Origin: Chloroflexota bacterium
GTDB lineage: Bacteria > Chloroflexota > Anaerolineae > Anaerolineales > Villigracilaceae
Length of the DNA: 64,000 nt
Assembly (NCBI GenBank): GCA_016234555.1
Contig: JACRBJ010000005.1
Coordinates: forward strand, 1 to 64,000
Direction: 5' to 3'
Each line of letters begins with the position of its first letter. Within the stretch, counting starts at the first letter, position 1. Of the stretch, positions 49,918-58,083 are shown one piece after another. The notes under the pieces were generated by a model that was given only the letters and a program-made list of their open reading frames with translations, ran no database searches and was not told the DNA's origin. Position numbers and translations under genes: made by a program.

Positions 49918-51898
49918 AACTTTTACCCTTCGGGTCCTGTCGCGTTGGACAGGGCGCAAACTCATGACAGGCGCATCCGCCGAATCGCACGGCGGAGATG
50001 TTGCTGTCGTTGGCACCGACAAGCCCCAGCAGGGCATGGATGCTGAACGCGCAGGCGCGGCGTATGATGCCCATTCCGATCTCGGAGCCTATGCCGATAA
50101 TAACGATGTGTGGCGCAGGCGCTTTGCGAAGCATGGCGTCACGCGCATCAAACGCTATTACCGCAAGTTCCGCTCATTGCTCGCCGCGCTGCTTGTCTTC
50201 CTGCGTGAGTTCGTCAATCCGAAGCTCTCCGCCGATGAAAAGCGGATGATGCTTTTCAGGATGCGCCGCCTCAAACCCGAAGAGGTCGAAAACCACAGAC
50301 AGCAAAAACAGCGTGACGCGCTTTTCCAATTCCATAAACAACAAGCCAAACTCCTGCAACTCCGCATCATTGAAGTGTTGACCAACCTCGGATTTTGCTA
50401 TCACATCACCAAGAACGAACGCAAGTACATCAAGAAAAGAATATCCGTCGCTCATGTGGATATTTCGCCCTATGCCTACACCTATCACCTCACCCGTATG
50501 CCGTTCGGCGTCAAGGTGACTGAGATCGCCCAGGATTGGGTGAGCACGGAATTGAGCGCGAGCATCGGAAAGAAAATCCGCTATGACCTCGATCTCGAAG
50601 GTTTGCGCATCACCGTCGAAGTTGGCTCGACCATGAGCATTCCAAACTTTGTTGGCTTCGGCGATCTGGACGATAAAACCCCCATGCCGAAGAACCTTCC
50701 GCCGCTTGCGTTTTGGGCAGGGCTATCAGCCAACGGGACGCCTGTCTATCGCAACCTTGCCGAAGCGCCGCACATGATTATCGCTGGTTCATCTGGCGGC
50801 GGCAAGAGTAACATGGAGAACTGCATTGCCTGTACGTTGATCCGCAATAACAAGCCCGAACGTTTGCGCGTTGTGTTTTTCGACCTCAAGGGCGGTGTTG
50901 AGTTCGACCAGTACAAGGACATCCCGCATCTTTACCCGATGAAGGATGGGGACTGGTCAACATCCGGCATTGTCGAATTTCCCAGCGATGTAATCCCCGC
51001 GCTCAAGGTTTTATTCAACGAGTGTATGCACCGCCTGGACAAGCTGAAAAAGGCGGGCGTGAAAAACATTCACGAATTCAACCGCAAGAAGCGCAATCAC
51101 TCCATGCCGTACATCGTTGTATTCTTCGATGAATGGGCAAGCACAAAAAAACTCGTAGGCTCCGAGGCTGAGAGCCTTTTGAGCAACATCGCTAATTTGA
51201 GCCGCGCCGCCGGGATCCATTTTCTTTTGAGCACGCAATACCCGAAAGCGGAGATTATCAATACAACCATCTCGGTCAATTTCCCGTGGCGTCTCGCCTT
51301 CAACATGCCGAGCGGAGCAAGTCAGTCGGTGCTCGGTGATTGGGGAGCCGTTGGTCTTACACCCGTTGGGCGCGCGGTCCTGCTCACAATGGACGGGCAG
51401 ATGCAAATTCAAACACCGCGCATCACCAACCAAAATGTTTTGGACGTGGTCGAAGAGGCGCGCACAGGCATTGCTATGACAAGGAACATGCAGAACATCG
51501 ATGCCGCTGACATCCTTGAGTGGTCGCTGAACAAGGCAGGAATGAGGCTCGATCAGGATAGTGTTTTCAATCAATTCAAGGAAAAAATCACTCAAGCCGC
51601 CTTGCGCGAATTGCTGCGGAGCATGGAAAACAAGGTCTATGACGTGCAAGGGACGCTTTATAAAGTGATGCCGAGCCTACCTCCAAACATCAGTAGGCGC
51701 ATGATTTTAGCTGAGGAGGCAGGTGGTGAAGCCGAAAATTCAACCGGCAACCCGCTACCCGCTACCGTATCGGCAAAAGCCACCGAAAATCCTCCAGCTC
51801 CACATATCTGCCATAGTTGCGGCGCACAGGCGTTTATTGATCCGTGCGAGTACTGCGGAACCCATCTCGAAGATACAGAGGTCGAAAATGCCCGTTGA
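49904..51898 (+). CDS. FtsK/SpoIIIE-type DNA translocase of the element
   Basis: This 664-residue protein has a basic N-terminal region (about 60-180) without the four FtsK membrane spans. A RecA-like FtsK motor follows with Walker A AGSSGGGKS (about 291-299), FFDLKGGVEFDQYKDIPHL after it, and Walker B YIVVFFDEWA (about 403-412). A zinc ribbon (CHSCG and CEYCG, about 635-655) ends it. The gamma domain for KOPS recognition is absent. Such motors pump double-stranded DNA in actinomycete-type conjugation and move DNA in some viruses. With no relaxase present, double-stranded transfer or packaging is the likely role. Confidence 0.87.
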   Translation: MTLNKTFTLRVLSRWTGRKLMTGASAESHGGDVAVVGTDKPQQGMDAERAGAAYDAHSDLGAYADNNDVWRRRFAKHGVTRIKRYYRKFRSLLAALLVFLREFVNPKLSADEKRMMLFRMRRLKPEEVENHRQQKQRDALFQFHKQQAKLLQLRIIEVLTNLGFCYHITKNERKYIKKRISVAHVDISPYAYTYHLTRMPFGVKVTEIAQDWVSTELSASIGKKIRYDLDLEGLRITVEVGSTMSIPNFVGFGDLDDKTPMPKNLPPLAFWAGLSANGTPVYRNLAEAPHMIIAGSSGGGKSNMENCIACTLIRNNKPERLRVVFFDLKGGVEFDQYKDIPHLYPMKDGDWSTSGIVEFPSDVIPALKVLFNECMHRLDKLKKAGVKNIHEFNRKKRNHSMPYIVVFFDEWASTKKLVGSEAESLLSNIANLSRAAGIHFLLSTQYPKAEIINTTISVNFPWRLAFNMPSGASQSVLGDWGAVGLTPVGRAVLLTMDGQMQIQTPRITNQNVLDVVEEARTGIAMTRNMQNIDAADILEWSLNKAGMRLDQDSVFNQFKEKITQAALRELLRSMENKVYDVQGTLYKVMPSLPPNISRRMILAEEAGGEAENSTGNPLPATVSAKATENPPAPHICHSCGAQAFIDPCEYCGTHLEDTEVENAR

Positions 51899-52256
51899 CA
51901 TGAAACGTTATCCAGAAAACTGGCGCGAAATTTCGCTCTGCATCCGCGAAAGAAGCGGCGGCGTGTGTGAATGTACTGGTGAGTGCGGCACGCATAAAGG
52001 GCGTTGCACTGCTCACAATTACGAACCACATCCCATCACAGGGACGAAGGTCATCTTTACGGTTGCCCACCTCGGACATGGCACCGGTGACAAGCATGAC
52101 AAAATGGACGTGCGCGATGAAAACCTGAAAGCCATGTGCCAACGCTGTCATCTGCTGTTTGACCTCGATGAGCATATTGCAAATGCAAAGCGGACACGCA
52201 TCCGCCTCAAATTACAGGCATTGATCGACGCCGGTCAATTGAAATTAGGTATATAG
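51888..52256 (+). CDS. HNH-family nuclease-like protein
   Basis: This 122-residue protein has an N-terminal Cys-rich loop (CECTGEC, CTAHN) and an HNH-type core. VAHLGHG, NLKAMCQRCH and a closing helix at about 62-95 make a beta-beta-alpha metal fold. HNH proteins nick or cut DNA, and one next to an FtsK motor could start transfer or processing. It overlaps the FtsK gene by eleven bases; the ATG at 51888 is the first in frame with a sensible start. Confidence 0.78.
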   Translation: MPVDMKRYPENWREISLCIRERSGGVCECTGECGTHKGRCTAHNYEPHPITGTKVIFTVAHLGHGTGDKHDKMDVRDENLKAMCQRCHLLFDLDEHIANAKRTRIRLKLQALIDAGQLKLGI

Positions 52257-52265
52257 GAGAACAAC

Positions 52266-52667
52266 ATGCAGCGCATTCAACGCAAGCGGACAAGAAGCTG
52301 GAAGATGCCAGAAAATACAATCTATGTCGGACGCCCTACCCGTTTCGGCAATCCATTCATTGTCCGACCGTCTTTGTATGGCGATAAATACCAGGTCGCA
52401 CACGAAAGTGATCACATCGGCGCCATTGCAGAATTCACGACCAAACGCGAAGCGCAGACCGAAGCCGTAAGGCTTTTTGAAAAATGGTTCAACAACTCCA
52501 TCGCGGACATCGGCACAGAGTTGCATGATTTTAGAAATAAATACGGCTGGGGCGGTTTCGCGCTGGCGTCTGTGGTCAATGTGTTGCGCGGGAAAAATCT
52601 TGCGTGCTGGTGCAAGGAAGACGAACCCTGTCACGCGGATGTTCTTATTCGGCTCGCAAATCAATAA
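52266..52667 (+). CDS. DUF4326 protein
   Basis: This 133-residue protein has the DUF4326 pattern: IYVGRPTRFGNPF near the start (about 19-31), a helical middle, and LRGKNLACWCKEDEPCHADVLIRLA at the C-terminus (shown only in part as a conserved WCK...CHAD block). The family is common in phages and plasmids, with unknown function and a probable metal or nucleotide site. It overlaps the transglycosylase start by one base. Confidence 0.82.
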   Translation: MQRIQRKRTRSWKMPENTIYVGRPTRFGNPFIVRPSLYGDKYQVAHESDHIGAIAEFTTKREAQTEAVRLFEKWFNNSIADIGTELHDFRNKYGWGGFALASVVNVLRGKNLACWCKEDEPCHADVLIRLANQ

Positions 52668-53755
52668 TGCAAACCATCCTATTTCTCTTCGCGCTTCTCA
52701 CCACCCCCACCGACCGCTGGGTCTGTGACTTGTGGACAAACCAGATCACCCGCGACGGCGTGATCTCCGCTTGTGGAGTGGACCTGCTCGAAGGTCTCAG
52801 GCTCGATGTCTATGTATACGAAGACATGCGTCACGTCTGTTCGGTCGATGCAGTCTACCTCAACGATATCGCCGAACTCGCGGAGATTTGCCAGCTTCGC
52901 ATGACGCTCGATAACTATGTCCTGCGGCTGAATGAGCCTGGTTATTATTCCATCATCTGTTACGTGGAAAGCACGCACGAAGACGCGCCCGTACCCGAAG
53001 AGATCGCCGCCCAATGCCCACAGGCGCGAAATTACGTGATCGAGTTCGCAGGGACGAAGACAATCGAAGAGGAAAAGGAATTTCAATGCCCATCGCGTGA
53101 TTTACTTCCAGGCTATGGGCTATACCAGCAAGCCCCCAGCGCGCAGTCCCTGCTGACGGATGAGGATTACACCTGGCTGGCTGGTCAACTCATTTGGGGC
53201 GGATTGGTCCGCACGAACTGCGATTATCCCATCGATGTGAATACCATGACCGCCACGCCCTGCGGCATGGCGGCGGCGCGGTCAAAAGTTGTCCAATGGC
53301 AAAACCAATTCGACCAGGACATCTACAACGTCGCGCTTGCCTACAACGTTCCCGCGAGACTGCTCAAGCGGATGATGGGCGTCGAATCGCAGTTCTATCC
53401 ATTTTACACGGGTCCCGATGGCGAGCATGGCGTGATGCAAATCACAGACAACGGACTGGATACCCTGCTCCGCTTCGACCGCGACATCGACCCGTTTTAT
53501 TTCGAGCGGGGCGACACGGGAAAATTCTGGTCACGCTCCGTCACCCGTGACACTCTCAAGTGCGAAGGTTGTACGCTCAAGGAGGCTGTTGAGAAGATAA
53601 AAAAAGACCTGCCAATTTATGCCCGCATCCTTGCGGCATTCCATTGCCGCGCCGTGACTGTGAACCCCGCCCTCACTGGCGATCTCGCCTGGGAGCAAGC
53701 CGTTGTAGATTACAACGGCAGTTTTGATTATCTCTCGAAAATCGAAGGATGGTAA
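52667..53755 (+). CDS. Exported SLT-type lytic transglycosylase
   Basis: This 362-residue protein has a short signal-like N-terminus and a first domain of unknown fold (about 20-150). A lysozyme-like SLT domain follows, with the catalytic Glu in MMGVESQFYP (about 240-249) and GPDGEHGVMQITDNG (about 253-267). It would cut peptidoglycan glycan strands to let a DNA- or particle-transfer channel cross the wall. The start is the ATG at 52667, overlapping the DUF4326 stop. It is close to the FtsK motor, as in conjugation and phage entry modules. Confidence 0.82.
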   Translation: MQTILFLFALLTTPTDRWVCDLWTNQITRDGVISACGVDLLEGLRLDVYVYEDMRHVCSVDAVYLNDIAELAEICQLRMTLDNYVLRLNEPGYYSIICYVESTHEDAPVPEEIAAQCPQARNYVIEFAGTKTIEEEKEFQCPSRDLLPGYGLYQQAPSAQSLLTDEDYTWLAGQLIWGGLVRTNCDYPIDVNTMTATPCGMAAARSKVVQWQNQFDQDIYNVALAYNVPARLLKRMMGVESQFYPFYTGPDGEHGVMQITDNGLDTLLRFDRDIDPFYFERGDTGKFWSRSVTRDTLKCEGCTLKEAVEKIKKDLPIYARILAAFHCRAVTVNPALTGDLAWEQAVVDYNGSFDYLSKIEGW

Positions 53756-53757
53756 CA

Positions 53758-54033
53758 ATGACAGTTGCCGAGTTGATTGAATACTTGAAAGGTTTTGACC
53801 AAAATCTAAAGGTCGTCCGTATAAATAATGATATTGATTATGGTTCCGATTTCAGAACTATCAAGTTAGCGAAAGTAAAAAAACTAATGACACACGATAG
53901 CGGAGATGATCTCGACGAGTATGACAAAGACTTACTCGCCCACTGGCAGGAAATGACACAAAGCCATAGGTGGGGAAGAAAAGATTGTAGAATTGAAACC
54001 TGCCTCGTGCTTATGGAGAACGATTGGGAATGA
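53758..54033 (+). CDS. Hypothetical phage-type small protein (91 aa)
   Basis: The N-terminal MTVAELIEYLKGFDQNLKVV is a pattern found in many small phage proteins, followed by an acidic middle. The function is unknown. I chose ATG 53758 over ATG 53749, since GAAGGATGG then sits at a usable distance. The stop overlaps the next start. Confidence 0.6.
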   Translation: MTVAELIEYLKGFDQNLKVVRINNDIDYGSDFRTIKLAKVKKLMTHDSGDDLDEYDKDLLAHWQEMTQSHRWGRKDCRIETCLVLMENDWE

Positions 54034-54422
54034 CCACCCACCTCATCAACTTCCTACTCTTCGCCCTGGGCGCGGCAATCGGCATCAAATTCGCAGACAT
54101 CGACCTCGCCCCGCCGCTTCGCCTCAAACACCGTTCGGTCTGGACGCATGGACCGCTCATCACGTGGCTGGTGATCTACCTGCTCGGTCTTTTCCCGTGG
54201 GGATACTGGTTCGCGGTGGGTTTCCTGCCAGCCAACGCCATACACCTGCTTGCCGATATGTTCCCGCGCAACTGGAAAGGCGGCGCGCTCATCAAACTGC
54301 ACCCCATCAAACGGGACCTTGCGCCGATTCTCTCGTTTGTCTGGCTCGGTTTCGGCGCGTATGTCAGCTTTGACCGATGGCTCGATCTCACAGGTCAACT
54401 GTGGGGATGGTGGACATTATGA
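54030..54422 (+). CDS. YdjM/DUF457-like membrane protein (130 aa)
   Basis: It has three or four hydrophobic segments, with HRSVWTHGPLITW (about 33-45) and NAIHLLADMF (about 70-79) resembling the His/Asp motifs of the YdjM/DUF457 inner-membrane metal-hydrolase-like family. The role in the element is unknown; the family is LexA-regulated or linked to membrane remodelling in some hosts. It overlaps both neighbours by four bases. Confidence 0.65.
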   Translation: MTTHLINFLLFALGAAIGIKFADIDLAPPLRLKHRSVWTHGPLITWLVIYLLGLFPWGYWFAVGFLPANAIHLLADMFPRNWKGGALIKLHPIKRDLAPILSFVWLGFGAYVSFDRWLDLTGQLWGWWTL

Positions 54423-54550
54423 AACCGTGGATGGTCTTTATTTCAAAACATAAATGGCTTTGGGGCGCCGTTATGTCTATTTGTTGGATGATATTGACCG
54501 ACGAAGAGAGGGACGATTTCAAAGCCTGGTTGAGAGGGAGACGCGGATAA
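54419..54550 (+). CDS. Short membrane-associated peptide (43 aa)
   Basis: It contains KHKWLWGAVMSICWMIL as one hydrophobic patch and a charged C-terminus (TDEERDDFKAWLRGRRG). It starts at an ATGA overlap and is followed immediately by the next ATG. The function is unknown. Confidence 0.45.
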   Translation: MKPWMVFISKHKWLWGAVMSICWMILTDEERDDFKAWLRGRRG

Positions 54551-54700
54551 ATGTACTGTTATATCTGCGGACGGGTTTGCGACCATCACCCAACGCACCT
54601 GTGCGACGATTGTCGCCGCGAACAGGCGATCAACAACGAACACACCGCGCTTTACATCCTGCTCAACGAGGCGCGGGTTTACTGCCCATTAGGTCTATAG
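54551..54700 (+). CDS. Small zinc-ribbon protein (49 aa)
   Basis: CYICG and CDDC (about 3-21) with two His form a zinc ribbon, followed by a helical tail. It starts directly after the previous stop and is the last rightward gene before the convergent terminator. Confidence 0.5.
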   Translation: MYCYICGRVCDHHPTHLCDDCRREQAINNEHTALYILLNEARVYCPLGL

Positions 54701-54750
54701 GAGCGCATCGAGAAGATGCTTACCGCTGTTGGCTTCCTGATGTGGCAAAA

Positions 54751-54779
54751 AGAAAAATCCCCTTAAGCGGGGATTTTCT
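54751..54779. terminator. Bidirectional terminator between converging arms
   Basis: GAAAAATCCCC and GGGGATTTTC pair around TTAAGC with A/T runs on both sides. The hairpin overlaps the last codons of the minus-strand glycosyltransferase. It separates the rightward arm from the leftward arm of the element. Confidence 0.85.
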
Positions 54780-55515
54780 TTTGCTTGTAACTCGGCACAA
54801 CATCCGCGTGCAACTGCCTTATGCGGAGCACGTCGCGGAGCATGAGCCAGCTATCCCGAATCAGCCTCACGCGGCTGTTGGGGTCGTTTCTCCAGGCGAC
54901 GGGCATGTCGGTGCAATAAAAACCAAGCTGGAAGGCAAGGTAAAGCGCCTCCACGTCGAACGCCATCGATTTACACTCCATGCGGGTGAATATCTCGTTC
55001 GCGGCGCGGGCGGTGAACAGTTTGAAGCCGCATTGGGTATCGCGGTAATCCAGCACCGGCAAAACAGCCCGCACAATCCCTTGAAAAACGCGCCCCATAA
55101 ACCAGCGCTTGAATGACGTTTCGACCTTCGAATCGGGATGTTCACGCGAGCCGATCACCACGTCCCAGCCGTCACGCATGAAGCGCAGGAAGTTCGTCAC
55201 CTCCCCTATCGGCGTGGAGAGGTCGCAGTCGCACATGTAGCGGTAATCGCCGTGCGCCATAAGCATCCCAATGCGCACCGCCTCAGCCTTCGACCGCCCT
55301 TCGATGTGAAACGCGCGGACGGGAGTGTAAACGTGCTGCATTTCTTCGGCAATGACCATGGTGTTGTCTGTGGAGCCATTTTCCACCAGCAGGATTTCAT
55401 ACCTGCCGTGTAGTTCGTGCTCTCCATATCGGATTACCTGAAAAACGGTCTCACGCAGGTTGAGAGCCTCGTTGTGCGTTGGAATGATGATAGATAGGTA
55501 TGGGCTACTTGTCAT
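54763..55515 (-). CDS. GT2 glycosyltransferase, dolichyl-phosphate-sugar synthase type
   Basis: This 250-residue GT-A protein starts with YLSIIIPTHNEALNLRETV (about 6-24) and contains ENGSTDNT (about 45-52), RSKAEAVRIGM and the CDCDLSTPI metal-site loop (about 93-101). It is of the DPM1/polyprenyl-phosphate glucosyltransferase type, which makes polyprenyl-linked sugar donors. That is the substrate class used by the GT39-like enzyme at 43.7 kb, so the two probably cooperate in modifying envelope or element surface proteins. The ATG at 55513-55515 has GGAG upstream; a longer frame lacks this. Confidence 0.88.
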   Translation of the reverse strand: MTSSPYLSIIIPTHNEALNLRETVFQVIRYGEHELHGRYEILLVENGSTDNTMVIAEEMQHVYTPVRAFHIEGRSKAEAVRIGMLMAHGDYRYMCDCDLSTPIGEVTNFLRFMRDGWDVVIGSREHPDSKVETSFKRWFMGRVFQGIVRAVLPVLDYRDTQCGFKLFTARAANEIFTRMECKSMAFDVEALYLAFQLGFYCTDMPVAWRNDPNSRVRLIRDSWLMLRDVLRIRQLHADVVPSYKQKKIPA

Positions 55516-56074
55516 TATTTTGCTCCACGTTTTCATCGTAGGCTTCATCGATGTCAATCGCTTCAAGAACAAACTTCGATATGGAGATCGACACCAAGAC
55601 CAAGAATACGATTGCTGTGCTAAAAGATGCGTAAGCTTCAACAAAGCCCGTGTTGTTTTTGATTGCAATCATGGCGAGATAATTCGCTATTGCTCCAATT
55701 ATTCCGCCTGGTAACGCGAAAATCCACAAAGTCAAATAGCCAAATAAAATAGAAAGGTACATCATCCACACGATACGAATAAGGAATGTGTAGACGACGT
55801 TCTTGCAGTAATTTATCACGCTCTCAGCCCATCGCAATATATCCTTTGTGAAACCGGTCAAAAATTCATGGGCTGTAGTCGGATTGTTCTTTTCGTCGAT
55901 TAGGTTGAAAATAATTGGCAACCCAACCAAGAAAAATATGATCCCAAGTAAGTTGCTATCTGTGATTATCCACGCGATGGCAATGAGCGCCGAAAGCATA
56001 AAACTGCTAAAGGCAAAAGCGAATTGTTGTTTTTTTGTCAGTTCCTTCGAGAGTGAGATTGTTGTTTGTTTCAT
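55505..56074 (-). CDS. Polytopic membrane protein (189 aa)
   Basis: Four hydrophobic segments (about 20-38, 43-60, 95-140 as two, 150-170) and an acidic C-terminus. No family is recognised. The start is ATG 56074, since the open frame further upstream is out of phase with the Thr/Pro gene. It overlaps the GT2 start by 11 bases and the previous stop by four. It is part of the right-end envelope module. Confidence 0.55.
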   Translation of the reverse strand: MKQTTISLSKELTKKQQFAFAFSSFMLSALIAIAWIITDSNLLGIIFFLVGLPIIFNLIDEKNNPTTAHEFLTGFTKDILRWAESVINYCKNVVYTFLIRIVWMMYLSILFGYLTLWIFALPGGIIGAIANYLAMIAIKNNTGFVEAYASFSTAIVFLVLVSISISKFVLEAIDIDEAYDENVEQNNDK

Positions 56075-56799
56075 GGGATGGGTGTCTCCGTTGGGGTGAA
56101 TGTGAATGTGACTGTGAAAGTTGGGGATGGCGTCTCTGTGGGCGTTTCTGACGGCGTTTGGGTTGGGATTTGTGTCTCGGTGGGCGTCATCGTGGCTGTG
56201 GGCGTTTCTGACGGCGGAGTTGTCACCGTTCCCGTGTAAGTGGGCGTTGCGGTCACGACCACGGTCACAGGGACGTAAACGATCTGCGTCCTGGACACGA
56301 TGCGCGTTTGCACAACGACCACGGTCTGAATTCTGACCACGGGCGCGGATGTCCGTACCGGGGTCTTTGCCAGCGTGCCTGGCGTGCCGCCCAGCGCCGT
56401 TTGAGTGGACATTGCCTGTAAAGTGCCGAGCAGCTTCGAGGTTTCCGCCACTGTAGGCGTTTTGGAAGGCGTTGGGGTGTTCGTCACCGTGCTGGTGGGC
56501 GTGATCGTCGATGTGTTTGTCACTGTGGGCGTCGCAGACGGATTCAGCGCCGCGTAAACCTTCGTGACAGGTCCCGATAGCCAGATGCCGAACATGGTGA
56601 CGAGGCATAAGCCGATGGTGCCACCCACGCCGAAAACGAACTGCCGTGAACGCACCTTTTGCGCCTTCTTCTTGCGCGTCTCTGGGTCATCCTGCTCGCC
56701 TTCCACCACGGGAAGGTATACCGTGCGCTGCATACTCAAAAACAGGTACACAATGCCCAGGATCACGCCGAACACGATCATTGTGATGATGTATGGCAT
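56071..56799 (-). CDS. Membrane protein with long Thr/Pro tail (242 aa)
   Basis: Two membrane spans (about 3-24 and 54-75) enclose a charged loop, then an external tail of about 165 residues. The tail is rich in Thr/Pro/Ser, with a central VVVVQTRIVSRTQIVYVPV beta stretch. Thr-rich tails are possible targets of the GT39-type enzyme on this element. It is part of the coupled leftward run after the M23 gene. The function is unknown. Confidence 0.6.
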   Translation of the reverse strand: MPYIITMIVFGVILGIVYLFLSMQRTVYLPVVEGEQDDPETRKKKAQKVRSRQFVFGVGGTIGLCLVTMFGIWLSGPVTKVYAALNPSATPTVTNTSTITPTSTVTNTPTPSKTPTVAETSKLLGTLQAMSTQTALGGTPGTLAKTPVRTSAPVVRIQTVVVVQTRIVSRTQIVYVPVTVVVTATPTYTGTVTTPPSETPTATMTPTETQIPTQTPSETPTETPSPTFTVTFTFTPTETPIP

Positions 56800-56802
56800 T
56801 GC

Positions 56803-58083
56803 TTACGCTCCGAGCACCGGTACGAGGCTCTTCCAGGCTTTGAACAGGAAGACGATGAACTCAGCAATGCCGAAAAGCGCCTTTATTCCCAGCCCAAAGA
56901 TGACAACTGTCACCAAATGACCAAGATTGATGTTGCTGTACAAGATAACACGGGCAATCCGCACGGCGACACTCACACCGTTGTATAGGGCATATAGAAA
57001 AGAATTTGCCGTGTGATCTGGCATGTTATTGACTACAGTCTGGTCCCAAAAGCCCGCCGCACCTGTCAGGAATAAATCCCAAAAACCGACGATGTTCGAA
57101 TACACATTCGCATCATCCCCAACAGTCGGAGCGCCGCCCCAGCCGTTCATGATGAATTGACCAGTTTTCACAACCTTTCCATTGCCGCAATTCCATTCCT
57201 CAGATGACATACTCAATGTACATCCTTCCATTGTGAAGAACCCGCTTGCAGGACGGAAGCCGAAATGCAGGTGATAATGTTTGGCTGTTTGTTCCGCCCA
57301 TCCGCAGTTGTCGTCAAACGATCCATATTTCAATGACCCCATATAGTCGCCCTGGTAGAACGTGTACCCCGTTCGCAATGTGTTATTGTCAAGCAGGTGG
57401 GCATATATGTAATAGCTGTTTGTTGCTGTGTCCTCAGTCCTGATAAGGGTTGAAGATGAATCGACGCAGTAGTAATCAACCTGCCCATTTGCTACAGCAT
57501 ATACTCGGTTCGATGCGACAGTTGCCCCAAGATCATCCCCGCCGATAAAATCAACCGCGCTAAATCCTTCTGCGTAGGAGCCACCCCCGCCCGCCGCATG
57601 GACGCCGCGCGTGCCGTACATCATTGACATGCCAGAATCCCACGGGAAACGCACGTTAGACCCGCCGCCATCTTCAAACTTTGCGGGTATTGCCGTTTTT
57701 GCGCCGCCGCTTGTCTTTGCCGCTTCGAATCCGCCATCTGAATAGATTTGGACGGCATGATCCTTGATGGTTATACTACCCATCCATAGGACGATGCCGT
57801 CATCTGTAATATGCCATGACTTATCGTTAGGGTCGTCCAGGTTCAGCGCCACAAGCGATACGAATATCTCTCCCGTCTCTTCGTCTTCTGGCATGACAGC
57901 AGTGATCGCCCAATACGGATATTCGCCGGGGGCATTGGTCTCAAGCCATGAATTTATATCTGCCTTTATGATCGCATCCACCGGGATCGTGGTATCGACC
58001 ACAGACGGGGCAGTTTGAGCGCCGACGGTTGACATCGGTGCAAACAGGCAGATGATTACAAGGATTTGCATTATCTTTTTCAT
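56803..58083 (-). CDS. M23 peptidase-like protein with C-terminal membrane spans
   Basis: This 426-residue exported protein has a signal peptide (about 1-22) and a leading domain (about 25-160). An M23/LytM-like domain (about 165-320) has AVDFIGGDD and HYHLHFGF zinc-motif remnants. About two membrane spans follow at the C-terminus (about 365-415; LGHLVTVVIFGLGIKALFG). The last HxH motif is present, and the first His-x3-Asp site is less clear, so activity is uncertain. Peptidoglycan hydrolases built into membrane complexes are used by conjugation systems and viruses. Its ATG overlaps the stop of the giant surface gene (ATGA). Confidence 0.78.
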   Translation of the reverse strand: MKKIMQILVIICLFAPMSTVGAQTAPSVVDTTIPVDAIIKADINSWLETNAPGEYPYWAITAVMPEDEETGEIFVSLVALNLDDPNDKSWHITDDGIVLWMGSITIKDHAVQIYSDGGFEAAKTSGGAKTAIPAKFEDGGGSNVRFPWDSGMSMMYGTRGVHAAGGGGSYAEGFSAVDFIGGDDLGATVASNRVYAVANGQVDYYCVDSSSTLIRTEDTATNSYYIYAHLLDNNTLRTGYTFYQGDYMGSLKYGSFDDNCGWAEQTAKHYHLHFGFRPASGFFTMEGCTLSMSSEEWNCGNGKVVKTGQFIMNGWGGAPTVGDDANVYSNIVGFWDLFLTGAAGFWDQTVVNNMPDHTANSFLYALYNGVSVAVRIARVILYSNINLGHLVTVVIFGLGIKALFGIAEFIVFLFKAWKSLVPVLGA

